A stretch of DNA of 64,000 bases from the NCBI RefSeq assembly GCF_016786255.1, contig NZ_JADMKT010000074.1, forward strand, positions 259,123 through 323,122, given 5' to 3'. Each line of letters begins with the position of its first letter. The stretch's first letter is position 1. The stretch is from Robertkochia sediminum. Lineage in GTDB: Bacteria; Bacteroidota; Bacteroidia; Flavobacteriales; Flavobacteriaceae. Both the position numbers and the translations under genes were made by a program. The notes beneath the pieces were generated by a model. It was not told the origin of the DNA. It made no database searches and saw only the letters and a program-made list of their open reading frames with translations. This document shows, piece by piece, positions 15,058 through 25,458 of the stretch.

Positions 15058-17037
15058 TTAATTGTTTATATAGAAGTACCCTGCCAGGCGTTTACTGTTT
15101 CCGTTCACTTCATAGTCAAGAACATAGTAATACGTTCCGGATGGCAACATACTGTCTTTACTAATGGTCATTCTGCCTTCAGACATTCCTCTGAACACAT
15201 TGCTCAAATTATCATATCCTTCGGTTTCAAATACCTTAACTCCCCAACGGTTAAAGATCTGAACAGTATTGTTCGGATAGTTCTCCAGACCGTAGATCCT
15301 CAGGAAGTCATTCTGACCATCTCCATTCGGGGTCATTAACTGGTGTACATAAACCTCTTCCTCTTCTTCTACCGGAGGTTCTACCGTTTCTTCCTCGTAG
15401 AATCCGTTGATCTGAACAGTCCCCTGCTCGGTATTGAAGGTTCCGTCAGAATGCACAACACTCACAGTGTAGGTGAAGATATCTGTACCTTCAAACCCTT
15501 CATCGATCAGGTAAGAAACTGTACCATCGTCATTAATGGTTACCTCCCCGTTTATAGGATCGGAAACACTAATGATCACCAGGGTACTTCCCGGATCAAA
15601 AGTATCGTTTGCAAACACATCGATCACCACCGGTTCCGGATCATAGGAGTTCACAGAAACCATATCGATGGCAACATCCTGTACTTGGGTCACTTCAATG
15701 ATCATCATAGCCTGACTCACCGATACTTCCTCCGGTGTTGTTACCATGATCTCGTATCCGATAATAAGTGTACCCACAAAATCAGGTTCCGGAGTTACAG
15801 TTATAGTATTATCAGCATTCACTACAACTGAAGCAGTAAGTGGCTGTTCAACATCCGAGATCACTACAGAAGTAGCATCGGCAGGGATATTATCGTTATC
15901 AACCACGGCTATGGTCACAGAGGTATCCTCTTCAATGGTCACCTCGTCATCGACTGCATAGTCTGCAATGATCACGTCCGGTGGCGTCACCGCGATATAT
16001 ACATAGGCAATATCAATTCCGCCGTTACCATCAGAAATGGTATAGGTAAAGGCATCACTACCACTAAATCCTTCGTTCGGAGTATAGGTAATATTTCCGT
16101 TTCCGTCGTTCACGATCACTCCGTTTCCGGGCTGGGTCAGGTTCGTTACGGTAAGCACATCACCATCGGGATCACTATCGTTTGCGAGCACATCAATGGT
16201 AACCGGCAGTGGCGACTCGGTCGTAGCGTAATCATCGACCGCAATTGGCAGGTCGTTCACATTATTCACGGTGATGTTCACCGTGGCGGTTTCTACCACC
16301 GTAGTCCCGTCTGAGTTGATCAGGGTTAGTGTATAGGTAAAGCTATCCGGACCGAAATAATCGGGCGCCGGAGTATAGGTAAACGAGTCGTCACTCGGAT
16401 CAGAAGGCGTACCTCCATCGTTATATACTACTTGTCCGTTAGAGGCGTTCGTATTGGAGATCACCCCAACATTCGGGATATTGATATCATTCGCAAGCGC
16501 ATCGATATCTACCGGCACCTCTTCATCGGTAACCACCACATCGTCGACCAGGGTGAATGGTCGTTGAAGGCAGATCACATCAAAGGTGGGCAGGGCTTTG
16601 GAATTCCCCAGGATCTCCACCACAGGCTGGTATCTTACAATATTGTTTAATCCGTAAAGGGCAGTCACGGTAGGCGCTAATTGATCACCGCTAACGGGCG
16701 GATTCCAGGTAATATTAGCACCGGCCGGAACACTTTGTGAAATATCCAGGGTCACCTGATCGTCGGGATCCCCACACCAGGTTACCACAAAGTAACTGGT
16801 CGCGTTGTTCCCACAGATGGTACCTTCGTAGGTCGCCCAATAGACTCCCGGAGTAAACACCTCATACGTATCGGTTGTTCCCAATACCGTGGCCGGATCC
16901 TGGGCTTCATACCAACGGTAATTCGTTTCGTCGGTACTGTTAGGTGCCTGCAGGATGAACTGGGCGTGTAAGGGAGCTCCCAGGGCCAGAAAAACCATGG
17001 TGAGTGCGATTACGATATGTGTATTTATTCCTTTCAA
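15058..17037 (-). CDS. Secreted cadherin/Ig-like repeat protein with type-B gliding-motility C-terminal domain
   Basis: A 659-residue exported surface protein. Signal peptide 1-26; a unique N-domain to about 165; then about four tandem Ig/cadherin-like modules (170-560) with repeated signatures such as DVLANDSDPDGD and GSDAFTYTISDGNGG, likely calcium-binding. An acidic linker (EEEEE) precedes the C-terminal domain (about 570-659), which starts MTPNGDGQNDFLRIYG and contains IFNRWGVKVFE. This is the T9SS type-B (CHU_C) sorting domain. It is 51 bp downstream of the giant repeat gene and 3 bp upstream of the PorP/SprF gene. It is the only member of this operon in which I can see a T9SS sorting domain. 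Confidence 0.92.
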   Translation of the reverse strand: MKGINTHIVIALTMVFLALGAPLHAQFILQAPNSTDETNYRWYEAQDPATVLGTTDTYEVFTPGVYWATYEGTICGNNATSYFVVTWCGDPDDQVTLDISQSVPAGANITWNPPVSGDQLAPTVTALYGLNNIVRYQPVVEILGNSKALPTFDVICLQRPFTLVDDVVVTDEEVPVDIDALANDINIPNVGVISNTNASNGQVVYNDGGTPSDPSDDSFTYTPAPDYFGPDSFTYTLTLINSDGTTVVETATVNITVNNVNDLPIAVDDYATTESPLPVTIDVLANDSDPDGDVLTVTNLTQPGNGVIVNDGNGNITYTPNEGFSGSDAFTYTISDGNGGIDIAYVYIAVTPPDVIIADYAVDDEVTIEEDTSVTIAVVDNDNIPADATSVVISDVEQPLTASVVVNADNTITVTPEPDFVGTLIIGYEIMVTTPEEVSVSQAMMIIEVTQVQDVAIDMVSVNSYDPEPVVIDVFANDTFDPGSTLVIISVSDPINGEVTINDDGTVSYLIDEGFEGTDIFTYTVSVVHSDGTFNTEQGTVQINGFYEEETVEPPVEEEEEVYVHQLMTPNGDGQNDFLRIYGLENYPNNTVQIFNRWGVKVFETEGYDNLSNVFRGMSEGRMTISKDSMLPSGTYYYVLDYEVNGNSKRLAGYFYINN

Positions 17038-17088
17038 AAAGTTTGTTTCAACCCTTAATGTTTAAATTCTATTTCGAATCGGCTATGA

Positions 17089-20000
17089 TTATTTCACCAT
17101 GAATACTACGTTGATGATAGCGTTGTAGTTTCTAGGTGTAGCGATGATATCGTAGGTCATTAAACCATTGGCATCAATTGTTACATTCTCAAAAACTGTT
17201 TTATCATATGCCGTTACGTAATAGTACAATTGGTCTGCAGTATATGTTGGAATAGCTGGAGCTCCAGGGCTAGTTACCTCAGGAGTACCAAATTCTGCCA
17301 AATATTGCGCATAGAGATCAAGTGTTTCTGCAGGAGCTAGTCTAGCCCCACCTGAACCATCTAGCGTTCTTGTTGCAGCATTGATCGCTACAGAAGGTGG
17401 GTAAAAGATCCTTCCGGCCTTAGCAGTAACTTTAGTTATTTGCTGAATAGCTTCCTGAACAGTTGTCTCTTCAATCAGAGGGCTCGTAGCAGTTGTCTCT
17501 GTGTTGCCATCTACGTTTATTGGGGTCTCTAATAACACCTCAGAATCCAATTGATCGTCTGTACTGGCTCCAGCAATAGCATTAAGCGCTTCTTCCACAT
17601 TGGTTTCATCTACAGAATCTCCATTAAAATCGGTTGCTAAAGCAAGTGGAACTTCAGTAGCATTTTGGTCGTCAGTGCTTATTGAACTTAATGGAATAGA
17701 AAGCGTTCCATTAGCATCTGTGATCTCGAGGTTCGCACCATTTACGGCAAACCCGGTGTTGATCTCATTACTACTGTCATTATCATTATCAGCTACAGAA
17801 ATGGAACCACCTCCAAGAGAAAGGGTAACATCGGTACCGACTTGAGTAAGCGTTTGGATCTCATTAGAATCATCTGCGTCCCCATCTTCTACAGAGGCTA
17901 CATCAACCGTGAAGTTAGGATAGGTTCCGGTCACAGAAACATTACCACTTGCACCACCGGTAATAGATACAACTTGATCTGGAGCTGCATTGACTACCTC
18001 GAAATTCTGCGCGGTTTGGTTCACATTGATACCGGCACCGGCAGAAACTGTTTGATTCTCATTGGTTGGATCAAAATCCCCATCCTGAATAGATACCGTA
18101 CCTCCTCCATCAGAAAGGGTAATATCGTCTCCTGTTCTGGAAATGGTTTGGAACTCATTAGCAGGATCAGCATCAGCATCATCAACCGAAGCTACATCGA
18201 TGGTGAAGTTTGGATAGGTTCCTCCGATCGCCACATTACCACTACCTCCATCTGCAAGAGTCACCACCTGATCAGGTGCCGCATTGACTACCTCAAAGTT
18301 CTGTCCGGTTTGATTCACATTGATACCGGCACCAGCTGAAACCGTTTGGTTCTCATTGGTTGGATCGTTATCCAGGTTGTCCGGAACATCAATACTGTAA
18401 GCGTTTCCGGATGTCCCGTCTCCATTAACGGTGGTATTTTGTCCGTCTACGATCAATGTTTCTGAGCCATCAGCTGTAGCTACAGAAAGGTTATAGTTAA
18501 TTCCTGAAGGCGTAACGATTACACTACCATCGGTAGAAGTGATCGTCTGGATCTCATTGGCATCACTCAAATCGCCATCCGCAGCGATATGATCTGCTAT
18601 ATCGGTAGTATTGGTAGCGATATTAGTCGTATTTGTACCGATCGCTGCGGTATTAGCCGCAATATTGGTTTCGTTAGTACCCACTCTCCCCTCTAAAGCA
18701 GTGATCGCATTAGCATTAGTGGTGATATTCGAAGCATTCACAGCAACATCGGCAGCCTGATCTAAAGAAGAAAGATCGGCATTCAGACTTACTGTGCCTT
18801 CTTCAACGGTCAGGGTATTCGAAGCTTCTGTAAAGGTTACTGCTGAAATATCGTCATCTGCCAGGGCATCGACATAATCTTTGGTCACAGCATCACTTCC
18901 TGCAACTGGAGTTCCAAGGTTAGTGATCACAGCTCCACCGGCATCATTCCCCTCACCCAATACCTGAGTTAAATTCTGGATCTCGTTGATATCACTCTTA
19001 TCTCCATCAACGTAATCTACAGTGAACACACCAGGAGTCAACTCGCTTACTGTAATATCATTAGCTCCTACTACAGACTCATTCAAACTCGATAAATCTT
19101 CTGTAACTGTGGTAGTCCCTTCTGTTATCGTCAATACATTGCTGGCATCAAGAGCTACTCCAGACACATCATCATCAGCAACAGCATCAACATATGCCTT
19201 CGTTGCTGCATCCTGAGCATTTGTTGGATCCAACAGCCCCGTGATCGCAACTCCTCCAGCATCATTACCCTGGGCAAGTACTTCTGATAAATTCTGATCG
19301 TCGGTTCCGGCAGCGGCAAGTACAGTAGTGAAATCTACCGTCTCGGTACCACCGTTTTCAAGGGTCAGGGTCAAAATATTAGTACCATTATCCAAGCTAA
19401 AGGCCGTGATCTGCTGATTATCGGTATTGTCTAAAAATGGTGTTAAGTTAACGGTACCACCATCTTCAAGAGTTAAAATATTCCCAGCCTCCAAGGTTAG
19501 CTGTTGATCATCAGTACTACCTCCAGCCACTTCGTCGATAGCGTCTTGCACGTTATCGGCTAATAACCCAGAAGTCGAATTGTCATACCCATTAGAAGCA
19601 GCATTGGTATTCACCGTTGCGATCAATGTCCCTGTCTCATCTGTGAATGAATATGTACCATCGGTATTATCGGTAATATTGAGCGTGTTTGCATTAAAGG
19701 TTACAGGGGCACCAGCTTCATTACTGTAGGTGAATGTACCATTACCATTGTCTGTCAAACTCGTAATCGTCTCAGAAATTGTTACGGAAGCAACATTCAG
19801 ATAAAGTGCACCATCAGAGCCGAAATCAATATCATTATTTGCATCGGTACTGATCAGGGAAGCCTGAAGGGTTCCCGCCGCATCTGTGACCTCAATACTT
19901 CCATCGTTAACGGCCAGTCCTGTGTTCAACTCGTTGGTTTCATCAATATCCTGATCATTAGTGATGTGATTGTTGATCAACGTCGTATTATCAGCAATAT

Positions 20001-23000
20001 CACCGGCGTTTGTCGCTATCGCTGCAGTATTGGCTGAAATATTATTTTCAGCCAGCGTTACACGACCATCAAGATTACTAATAGCGGTAGTATTGCTGTT
20101 AATATTCGTTGTGTTAGTGTTAATGGCTGCAGTATTATTGGAGATATTAGTCGCATTAGTAATAATATCTGCTGCATTATCAGAAATCCCGGTTTGCAAA
20201 ACTGCGTCATCGTAGAACGCACCTCCGTCACCACCGGCGGTAATGTCATTTCCGGCATCTCCACTAACAATAGTTGGTGCAGCACCAGCGATCGCATTAT
20301 CCACATAATTCTTAGTTGCCGCATCCTGAGCATTTGTTGGATCGGCCAGTCCGGTGATCGCAACGCTACCCGCATCAGCTCCTACCGCCAATACCTCACT
20401 CAGATCCTGGATCTCGTTGGTTTGATCAAGATCGTTGTCGGCAGCTATGTGATCGGTGATCAGGGTATTGTTAGCAGTAATATCAGTCGCGTTCGCAGAA
20501 ATTGCAGCAGCATTAGCAGTTATTGCTGTTGTATTGTTTGAAATATTGGTTTCATTATCAGTTACACGGGTATCTAAAGCCGTGATGGCATTAGCGTTAT
20601 TGGTAATGTTACCTGTATTGGCAGCTATGTTAGTTGCATTAGTTGAAATCGCATTGGCATTTGCAGTAATATTTGCGGCATTCGCTGCAACACCTGCAGC
20701 CTGATCCAAAGTAGAAAGATCAGCATCGAAACTGGTAGCGCCTTCTGCAACTGTTAAGGTATTCGAAGTATCATCAAAATTCACTGCGGTAATATCATCA
20801 TCAGCCAATGCATCAACATAAGCCTTTGTAACTGCATCGCTAGCTGCAACCGGAGTTCCAAGGTTCGTGATCACAGTACCGCCAGCATCATTACCTTGCG
20901 CGAGCACTTCTGACAAGTTCTGATCATCTGTACTAACAAATCCGGATAGATCTACAGAGTTCCCGTTAGAAATCTCAAGATCTGTTCCATTAAGGTTTAA
21001 AGTTTGCTCATCGGTATTATCCAGGTATCCTACAAGATCTACTCCCGTAGCTCCTGTGGCTGCATTGGTAAGTGTTAACTGATTTCCGGTAAGCGCCAGA
21101 TCAGAAAGCTCGTTGGTAGGATCATTATCGGCATCGTCTACATCATCACCATTATTATCAACAATAACCGAAGTCCCATCAACCGCAGTAATGGTAGAAG
21201 TCCCATTGCCATTATCTACAACTGTAGTCGTATTGATGGTCACGTCGGTTCCATCATTATTGGTGAATGTGTATGTCCCATCAGGATTAGCAGTAATATC
21301 AGCTTTACTCACATCCTGGCCTACCCCATTTTCATTGGTATAGGTAAACGTTCCGTCTCCGTTATCAACAAGATTGGTTACCGTTTCGGCTATAGTCACC
21401 GAGGCAACATTCAAGTAGAGTCCGCCGTCTGTACCAGCAACAATATCATTATTGGCCTGGCCGCTGATCAACGGAACATTGACATTTGTTCCATCCTCGT
21501 TAGCATACACCAATTCTGCCGATGTATTTAATCCAAGCGTGGTTACGGTTTCATTAGTATCAATAGTAATTTCAGTCCCGAAATCGTCTGTGATGGTATA
21601 TGTTCCATCGGTATTATCAAGTACCGTTGCACTTTTCGCATCGAAGATCTCTACAGTTCCGTCTTCAGAAGTATGGGTAAATGTACCATCACCATTGTCT
21701 AATAATGTAGTAACGGTCTCATCGATCTCAACCACAGTTCCCGAAGCATCGGTGATGGTCGCAATCAAATTACCACCAATAGTATTGGTGATCGCTACTC
21801 CGTTGGTATTGATCGTTACATCAGACCCATCTCCGTTGGTAAACGTATACGTTCCGTCTCCATTATCGGTTACATCCGACTTGCTCACCGTTTGAACGTC
21901 ACCAGCTTCATTAGTATAAGTAATGAGACCGTCATTGTTATCCGTCAGATTGGTTACGGTATTATTCGTGTCGATGATTACTGTAACTCCATTATCATCT
22001 GTCAATGTATACGTTCCATCAAGATTGTCTGTGAAGGAAGCAATTTTCGCATCAAAGGTCACAGGTACTCCTGCCTCATTGGTATACGTAAAGGTTCCAT
22101 TAGCCGCAACCACAAGATTCGTAACGGTTTCGTCGATTTCCACCACATTTCCTCCTGCATCAGTAACCGTAGCAACAAGATTCCCGTCGAATGTATTGGT
22201 AATAACAACCCCATTGGTATTAATGGTTACGTCGGTTCCGTCACCATTGGTAAAGGTGTAAGTTCCGTTCCCGTTGTCGGTGATATCCGACTTACTTATA
22301 GTTTGTGCGGTATTTTCTTCATTGGTATACGTTATCGTACCGTCTCCGTTGTCAACTAAATTGGTCACAGTTTCAGCAACACTTACATCGGCAACATTCA
22401 AATACAACGCGCCATCGGTCCCTACAATAATATTGTTATCGGCATCGGAACTGATCAGAGGGACGGTAGGATTATCTCCATCTTCATTGGTATAAACCAA
22501 TTCTCCTCCGGAAATCGACAGACTGGTATTTGTCTCCAAATTCTCAACGATGGCCGTTAAGTTCAGTTGAGTTGTATCTCCGTTCTCATCAACATAATCA
22601 ATATTGACATTATCCGGATTCAGAGCGATCTGAGTAAGGGTTTCAAGATTGGCTACATCAATGGTCGTATCTACCCCGGCCTCATCGGTATAGGTGAAGG
22701 TCCCGTCGGCGTTAGCTACAAGAGTTGTTAAGGTCTCCAGGTTCTTTACTGCTGCTGTAAGATTCACCGGAACAGTAATTCCATCCTCATTGGTATAATC
22801 CAGGTTGGTATTGTCTGTATTAAGCACTAAAGTGGTCAGTGTTTCCAGACTGGAAACATCGATCGTAGTTACCGTATTGTTTTCATCAGTATAGGTAAAG
22901 GTGCCATCGGCATTGGCTATAAGTGTGGAAATTGTTTCCAGATTCTTAACCGCTGCAGTAAGATCTACAGGAATGGTATTACCATCCTCATTCGTGTAAT

Positions 23001-25302
23001 CCAGATTGGTGTTATCGGGATTAAGAACTAAACTCGTTAATGTCTCCAGGCTGGAAACATCGATCGTAGTTACTGTATTGTCTTCGTCGGTATAGGTAAA
23101 GGTACCATCGGCATTCGCCACAAGCGTGGAGGCTGTTTCCAGGTTTTGAACCAGAGCCGTTAAATTCAGCTGAGTCGTATCTCCGTTCTCATCAACATAA
23201 TCGATGTTGATATTGTCAGGATTCAGCGCTATTTGGGTCAATGTCTCCAGACTACCGATGTCAATCGTAGTATCAACACCAGCCTCATCTGTATACGTAA
23301 AAGTTCCGTCGGCATTAGCAACAATAGTCGTCAGTGTCTCCAGGTTTTTAACAGCCGCTGTAAGATCTACAGGAACAGTGACCCCATCTTCATTGGTATA
23401 ATCCAGGTTGGTGTTATCTGAATTAAGCACCAAAGTGGTCAGGGTTTCCAGGCTGGAAACATCGATGGTGGTCACCGTATTATCTTCATCGGTATAGGTG
23501 AAGGTCCCATCGGCATTGGCCACAAGCGTAGAAACGGTTTCCAAATTCTGAACTAATGCGGTAAGATTCAACTGAGTGGTATCCCCGTTCTCATCAACAT
23601 AATCGATGTTGATATTGTCGGGATTCAGCGCTATTTGCGTCAATGTCTCCAGACTACCCACATCAATCGTAGTATCAACACCAGCCTCATCCGTATACGT
23701 AAAAGTTCCGTCAGCATTGGCAACAATAGTCGTCAGTGTCTCCAGATTCTTCACCGCTGCGGTAAGATCCACCGGCACAGTAATACCATCTTCATTGGTG
23801 TAATCCAGATTCGTATTGTCGGCATTAAGAACCAGGGTAGTCAGGGTTTCTAAGTTAGCAATATCGATGGTAGAAGTTCCCCCATCTTCATCGGTGTAGG
23901 TAAACGTCCCATCTGTATTCTCAACCAGGGTAGTAAGGGTTTCCAGATTCTGAACGGCAAGCGTAAGATCCACCTGGTTCATATCCCCATTTTCATCTAC
24001 ATAATCCAGATTCGTATTGTCTGCATTCAGGGATAAAGTCGTTAGTACGTCATTAGCATCTATAGTAACAGTCGTCCCGTAGTCGTCTGTGATGTCGTAG
24101 GTACCATCCCCATTATCGGCTACAACACAAATTCTTGAATCAAAATTGGTAATTGTACCATCTTCAGAAGTGTAGGTAAAGGTCCCGTCTCCGTTATCTG
24201 ACAGGATGGTCACTACGTTATTGGTATCGATGGTCACGCTGGTTCCGAAATCATCGGTTATCGTAAATGTACCGTCGGTATTATCAAGCACCGTTGCGAT
24301 CTTGGCATCAAAGGTAGTCGCTACCCCGTCCTCATCGGTATAGGTGAAGGTTCCATTTCCATTATCCACTAACCCCGAAGTGGTTTCATTGAAAGTCGTG
24401 ATCGTTCCATCTTCAGAAGTATAGGTAAATGAACCATTCCCGTTATCTACGAGGGTGGTCACTACGTTATTAGTATCGATGGTCACGCTGGTTCCGAAAT
24501 CATCGGTTATCGTAAATGTACCGTCGGTATTATCAAGCACCGTTGCGATCTTGGCATCGAACGTAGTCGCTACACCATCTTCATCTGTATAGGTGAACGT
24601 TCCATTTCCGTTATCAACCAAACCGGAAGTGGTCTCTGTAAATGTAGTAATCGTGCCATCTTCAGAAGTGTAGGTGAAAGATCCATCCCCGTTATCAACC
24701 AGGGTCGTTACAATATTATTGGTATCTACGGTAACCACAGTACCGAAATCGTCTGTTACCGTAAACGTACCGTCTCCATTGTCAACAATAGAAGCGATCT
24801 TCGCATCAAAGGTTGTTACAACGTTATCTTCATCTGTGTAGGTAAAGGTGCCATTCCCGTTATCAACCAAACCGGAAGTGGTCTCATTAAATGTAGTAAC
24901 CGTACCATCTTCAGAAGTATAGGTAAAAGACCCATCTCCATTATCAACGAGGGTGGTCACGGTATCTGCCAATGTCGAAATATCAACTGTTGCCGTACTC
25001 CCTCCTTCCAGGGTCAGGGTAAGCTCTCCCGTTGTGGCATTAAAGGAAAAATCCTGAATAGCCGGATTCACCCCTGAGGTTAACTCCCAGGAATTTCCGT
25101 CCCAAAAGAACAGAACTCCAGAACCGGTATTCACATAAATATCACCGACTTCGATCCCTGCCGGTGTCGTTTGTCCGGCAGCGGTAACATCTGTTCCGCT
25201 GAGGATCTCACAATTACATTGATCTTCCAGGGTCACGATCACCTGCCCATAGGAGACGGTGGCAAGCATCATGAAGGTTAATAGTAATAAGAGTTTTTTC
25301 AT
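17089..25302 (-). CDS. Giant secreted repeat / fibre protein (about 2737 residues)
   Basis: The ATG at 25302 gives a clear signal peptide (MKKLLLLLTFMMLATVSYGQ); the longer frame from 25335 is unlikely. Domain order: an N-module with GDIYVNTGSGVLFFWDGNSW; beta repeats of the type LVDNGDGSFTYTSEDGT; a block of alternating 36- and 31-residue repeats each starting LET (DNA about 22530-24060). A long mixed region then contains tail-fibre-like units (SEVLAQGNDAGG, and four TKAYVDA-type motifs) and IxxNxxx heptads. YPNFTIDVAS repeats and a unique C-domain of about 110 residues ending NVVFMVK complete the chain. No standard T9SS sorting domain was seen. Mature sequence is almost Cys-free and rich in Asp, Asn and Thr. 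Likely a long extracellular fibre, secreted with help from the two downstream genes. Confidence 0.85.
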   Translation of the reverse strand: MKKLLLLLTFMMLATVSYGQVIVTLEDQCNCEILSGTDVTAAGQTTPAGIEVGDIYVNTGSGVLFFWDGNSWELTSGVNPAIQDFSFNATTGELTLTLEGGSTATVDISTLADTVTTLVDNGDGSFTYTSEDGTVTTFNETTSGLVDNGNGTFTYTDEDNVVTTFDAKIASIVDNGDGTFTVTDDFGTVVTVDTNNIVTTLVDNGDGSFTYTSEDGTITTFTETTSGLVDNGNGTFTYTDEDGVATTFDAKIATVLDNTDGTFTITDDFGTSVTIDTNNVVTTLVDNGNGSFTYTSEDGTITTFNETTSGLVDNGNGTFTYTDEDGVATTFDAKIATVLDNTDGTFTITDDFGTSVTIDTNNVVTILSDNGDGTFTYTSEDGTITNFDSRICVVADNGDGTYDITDDYGTTVTIDANDVLTTLSLNADNTNLDYVDENGDMNQVDLTLAVQNLETLTTLVENTDGTFTYTDEDGGTSTIDIANLETLTTLVLNADNTNLDYTNEDGITVPVDLTAAVKNLETLTTIVANADGTFTYTDEAGVDTTIDVGSLETLTQIALNPDNINIDYVDENGDTTQLNLTALVQNLETVSTLVANADGTFTYTDEDNTVTTIDVSSLETLTTLVLNSDNTNLDYTNEDGVTVPVDLTAAVKNLETLTTIVANADGTFTYTDEAGVDTTIDIGSLETLTQIALNPDNINIDYVDENGDTTQLNLTALVQNLETASTLVANADGTFTYTDEDNTVTTIDVSSLETLTSLVLNPDNTNLDYTNEDGNTIPVDLTAAVKNLETISTLIANADGTFTYTDENNTVTTIDVSSLETLTTLVLNTDNTNLDYTNEDGITVPVNLTAAVKNLETLTTLVANADGTFTYTDEAGVDTTIDVANLETLTQIALNPDNVNIDYVDENGDTTQLNLTAIVENLETNTSLSISGGELVYTNEDGDNPTVPLISSDADNNIIVGTDGALYLNVADVSVAETVTNLVDNGDGTITYTNEENTAQTISKSDITDNGNGTYTFTNGDGTDVTINTNGVVITNTFDGNLVATVTDAGGNVVEIDETVTNLVVAANGTFTYTNEAGVPVTFDAKIASFTDNLDGTYTLTDDNGVTVIIDTNNTVTNLTDNNDGLITYTNEAGDVQTVSKSDVTDNGDGTYTFTNGDGSDVTINTNGVAITNTIGGNLIATITDASGTVVEIDETVTTLLDNGDGTFTHTSEDGTVEIFDAKSATVLDNTDGTYTITDDFGTEITIDTNETVTTLGLNTSAELVYANEDGTNVNVPLISGQANNDIVAGTDGGLYLNVASVTIAETVTNLVDNGDGTFTYTNENGVGQDVSKADITANPDGTYTFTNNDGTDVTINTTTVVDNGNGTSTITAVDGTSVIVDNNGDDVDDADNDPTNELSDLALTGNQLTLTNAATGATGVDLVGYLDNTDEQTLNLNGTDLEISNGNSVDLSGFVSTDDQNLSEVLAQGNDAGGTVITNLGTPVAASDAVTKAYVDALADDDITAVNFDDTSNTLTVAEGATSFDADLSTLDQAAGVAANAANITANANAISTNATNIAANTGNITNNANAITALDTRVTDNETNISNNTTAITANAAAISANATDITANNTLITDHIAADNDLDQTNEIQDLSEVLAVGADAGSVAITGLADPTNAQDAATKNYVDNAIAGAAPTIVSGDAGNDITAGGDGGAFYDDAVLQTGISDNAADIITNATNISNNTAAINTNTTNINSNTTAISNLDGRVTLAENNISANTAAIATNAGDIADNTTLINNHITNDQDIDETNELNTGLAVNDGSIEVTDAAGTLQASLISTDANNDIDFGSDGALYLNVASVTISETITSLTDNGNGTFTYSNEAGAPVTFNANTLNITDNTDGTYSFTDETGTLIATVNTNAASNGYDNSTSGLLADNVQDAIDEVAGGSTDDQQLTLEAGNILTLEDGGTVNLTPFLDNTDNQQITAFSLDNGTNILTLTLENGGTETVDFTTVLAAAGTDDQNLSEVLAQGNDAGGVAITGLLDPTNAQDAATKAYVDAVADDDVSGVALDASNVLTITEGTTTVTEDLSSLNESVVGANDITVSELTPGVFTVDYVDGDKSDINEIQNLTQVLGEGNDAGGAVITNLGTPVAGSDAVTKDYVDALADDDISAVTFTEASNTLTVEEGTVSLNADLSSLDQAADVAVNASNITTNANAITALEGRVGTNETNIAANTAAIGTNTTNIATNTTDIADHIAADGDLSDANEIQTITSTDGSVIVTPSGINYNLSVATADGSETLIVDGQNTTVNGDGTSGNAYSIDVPDNLDNDPTNENQTVSAGAGINVNQTGQNFEVVNAAPDQVVTLADGGSGNVAIGGTYPNFTIDVASVDDADADPANEFQTISRTGDDITLSDGGGTVSIQDGDFDPTNENQTVSAGAGINVNQTAQNFEVVNAAPDQVVSITGGASGNVSVTGTYPNFTVDVASVEDGDADDSNEIQTLTQVGTDVTLSLGGGSISVADNDNDSSNEINTGFAVNGANLEITDANGTLSIPLSSISTDDQNATEVPLALATDFNGDSVDETNVEEALNAIAGASTDDQLDSEVLLETPINVDGNTETTATSPLIEETTVQEAIQQITKVTAKAGRIFYPPSVAINAATRTLDGSGGARLAPAETLDLYAQYLAEFGTPEVTSPGAPAIPTYTADQLYYYVTAYDKTVFENVTIDANGLMTYDIIATPRNYNAIINVVFMVK
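22530..24060 (-). repeat. Tandem duplications (402-bp period) inside the giant gene
   Basis: Within the LET-repeat block the DNA repeats with a 402-bp period (134 codons: 36+31+36+31 residues). The segments starting near 23204 and 23606 are almost identical at nucleotide level, differing by scattered single bases, which points to recent duplication. Less similar copies flank them. Copy number could vary between strains, and the region would be prone to assembly collapse. Confidence 0.8.
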
Positions 25303-25458
25303 TTTCGTTGGGGTTACTTCTAGTTGATATAGCAATTCTTTACCTACTTCTTAAATTTTGAACACGTTGCTCCAGGTCACTAATGTAAACAGCACCATTC
25401 ATTACAAGAAATGATTGATGCCTAGGGCCTAATTTTGTTGGTGAACAAGCGTATTTCA

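Noticed and set aside
17600..24000. Many open frames on the plus strand opposite the giant repeat gene
   Set aside because: They are mirror frames of a Thr/Val/Asp-rich repeat and recur with its period (for example near 23204 and 23606); none has a promoter or plausible start.
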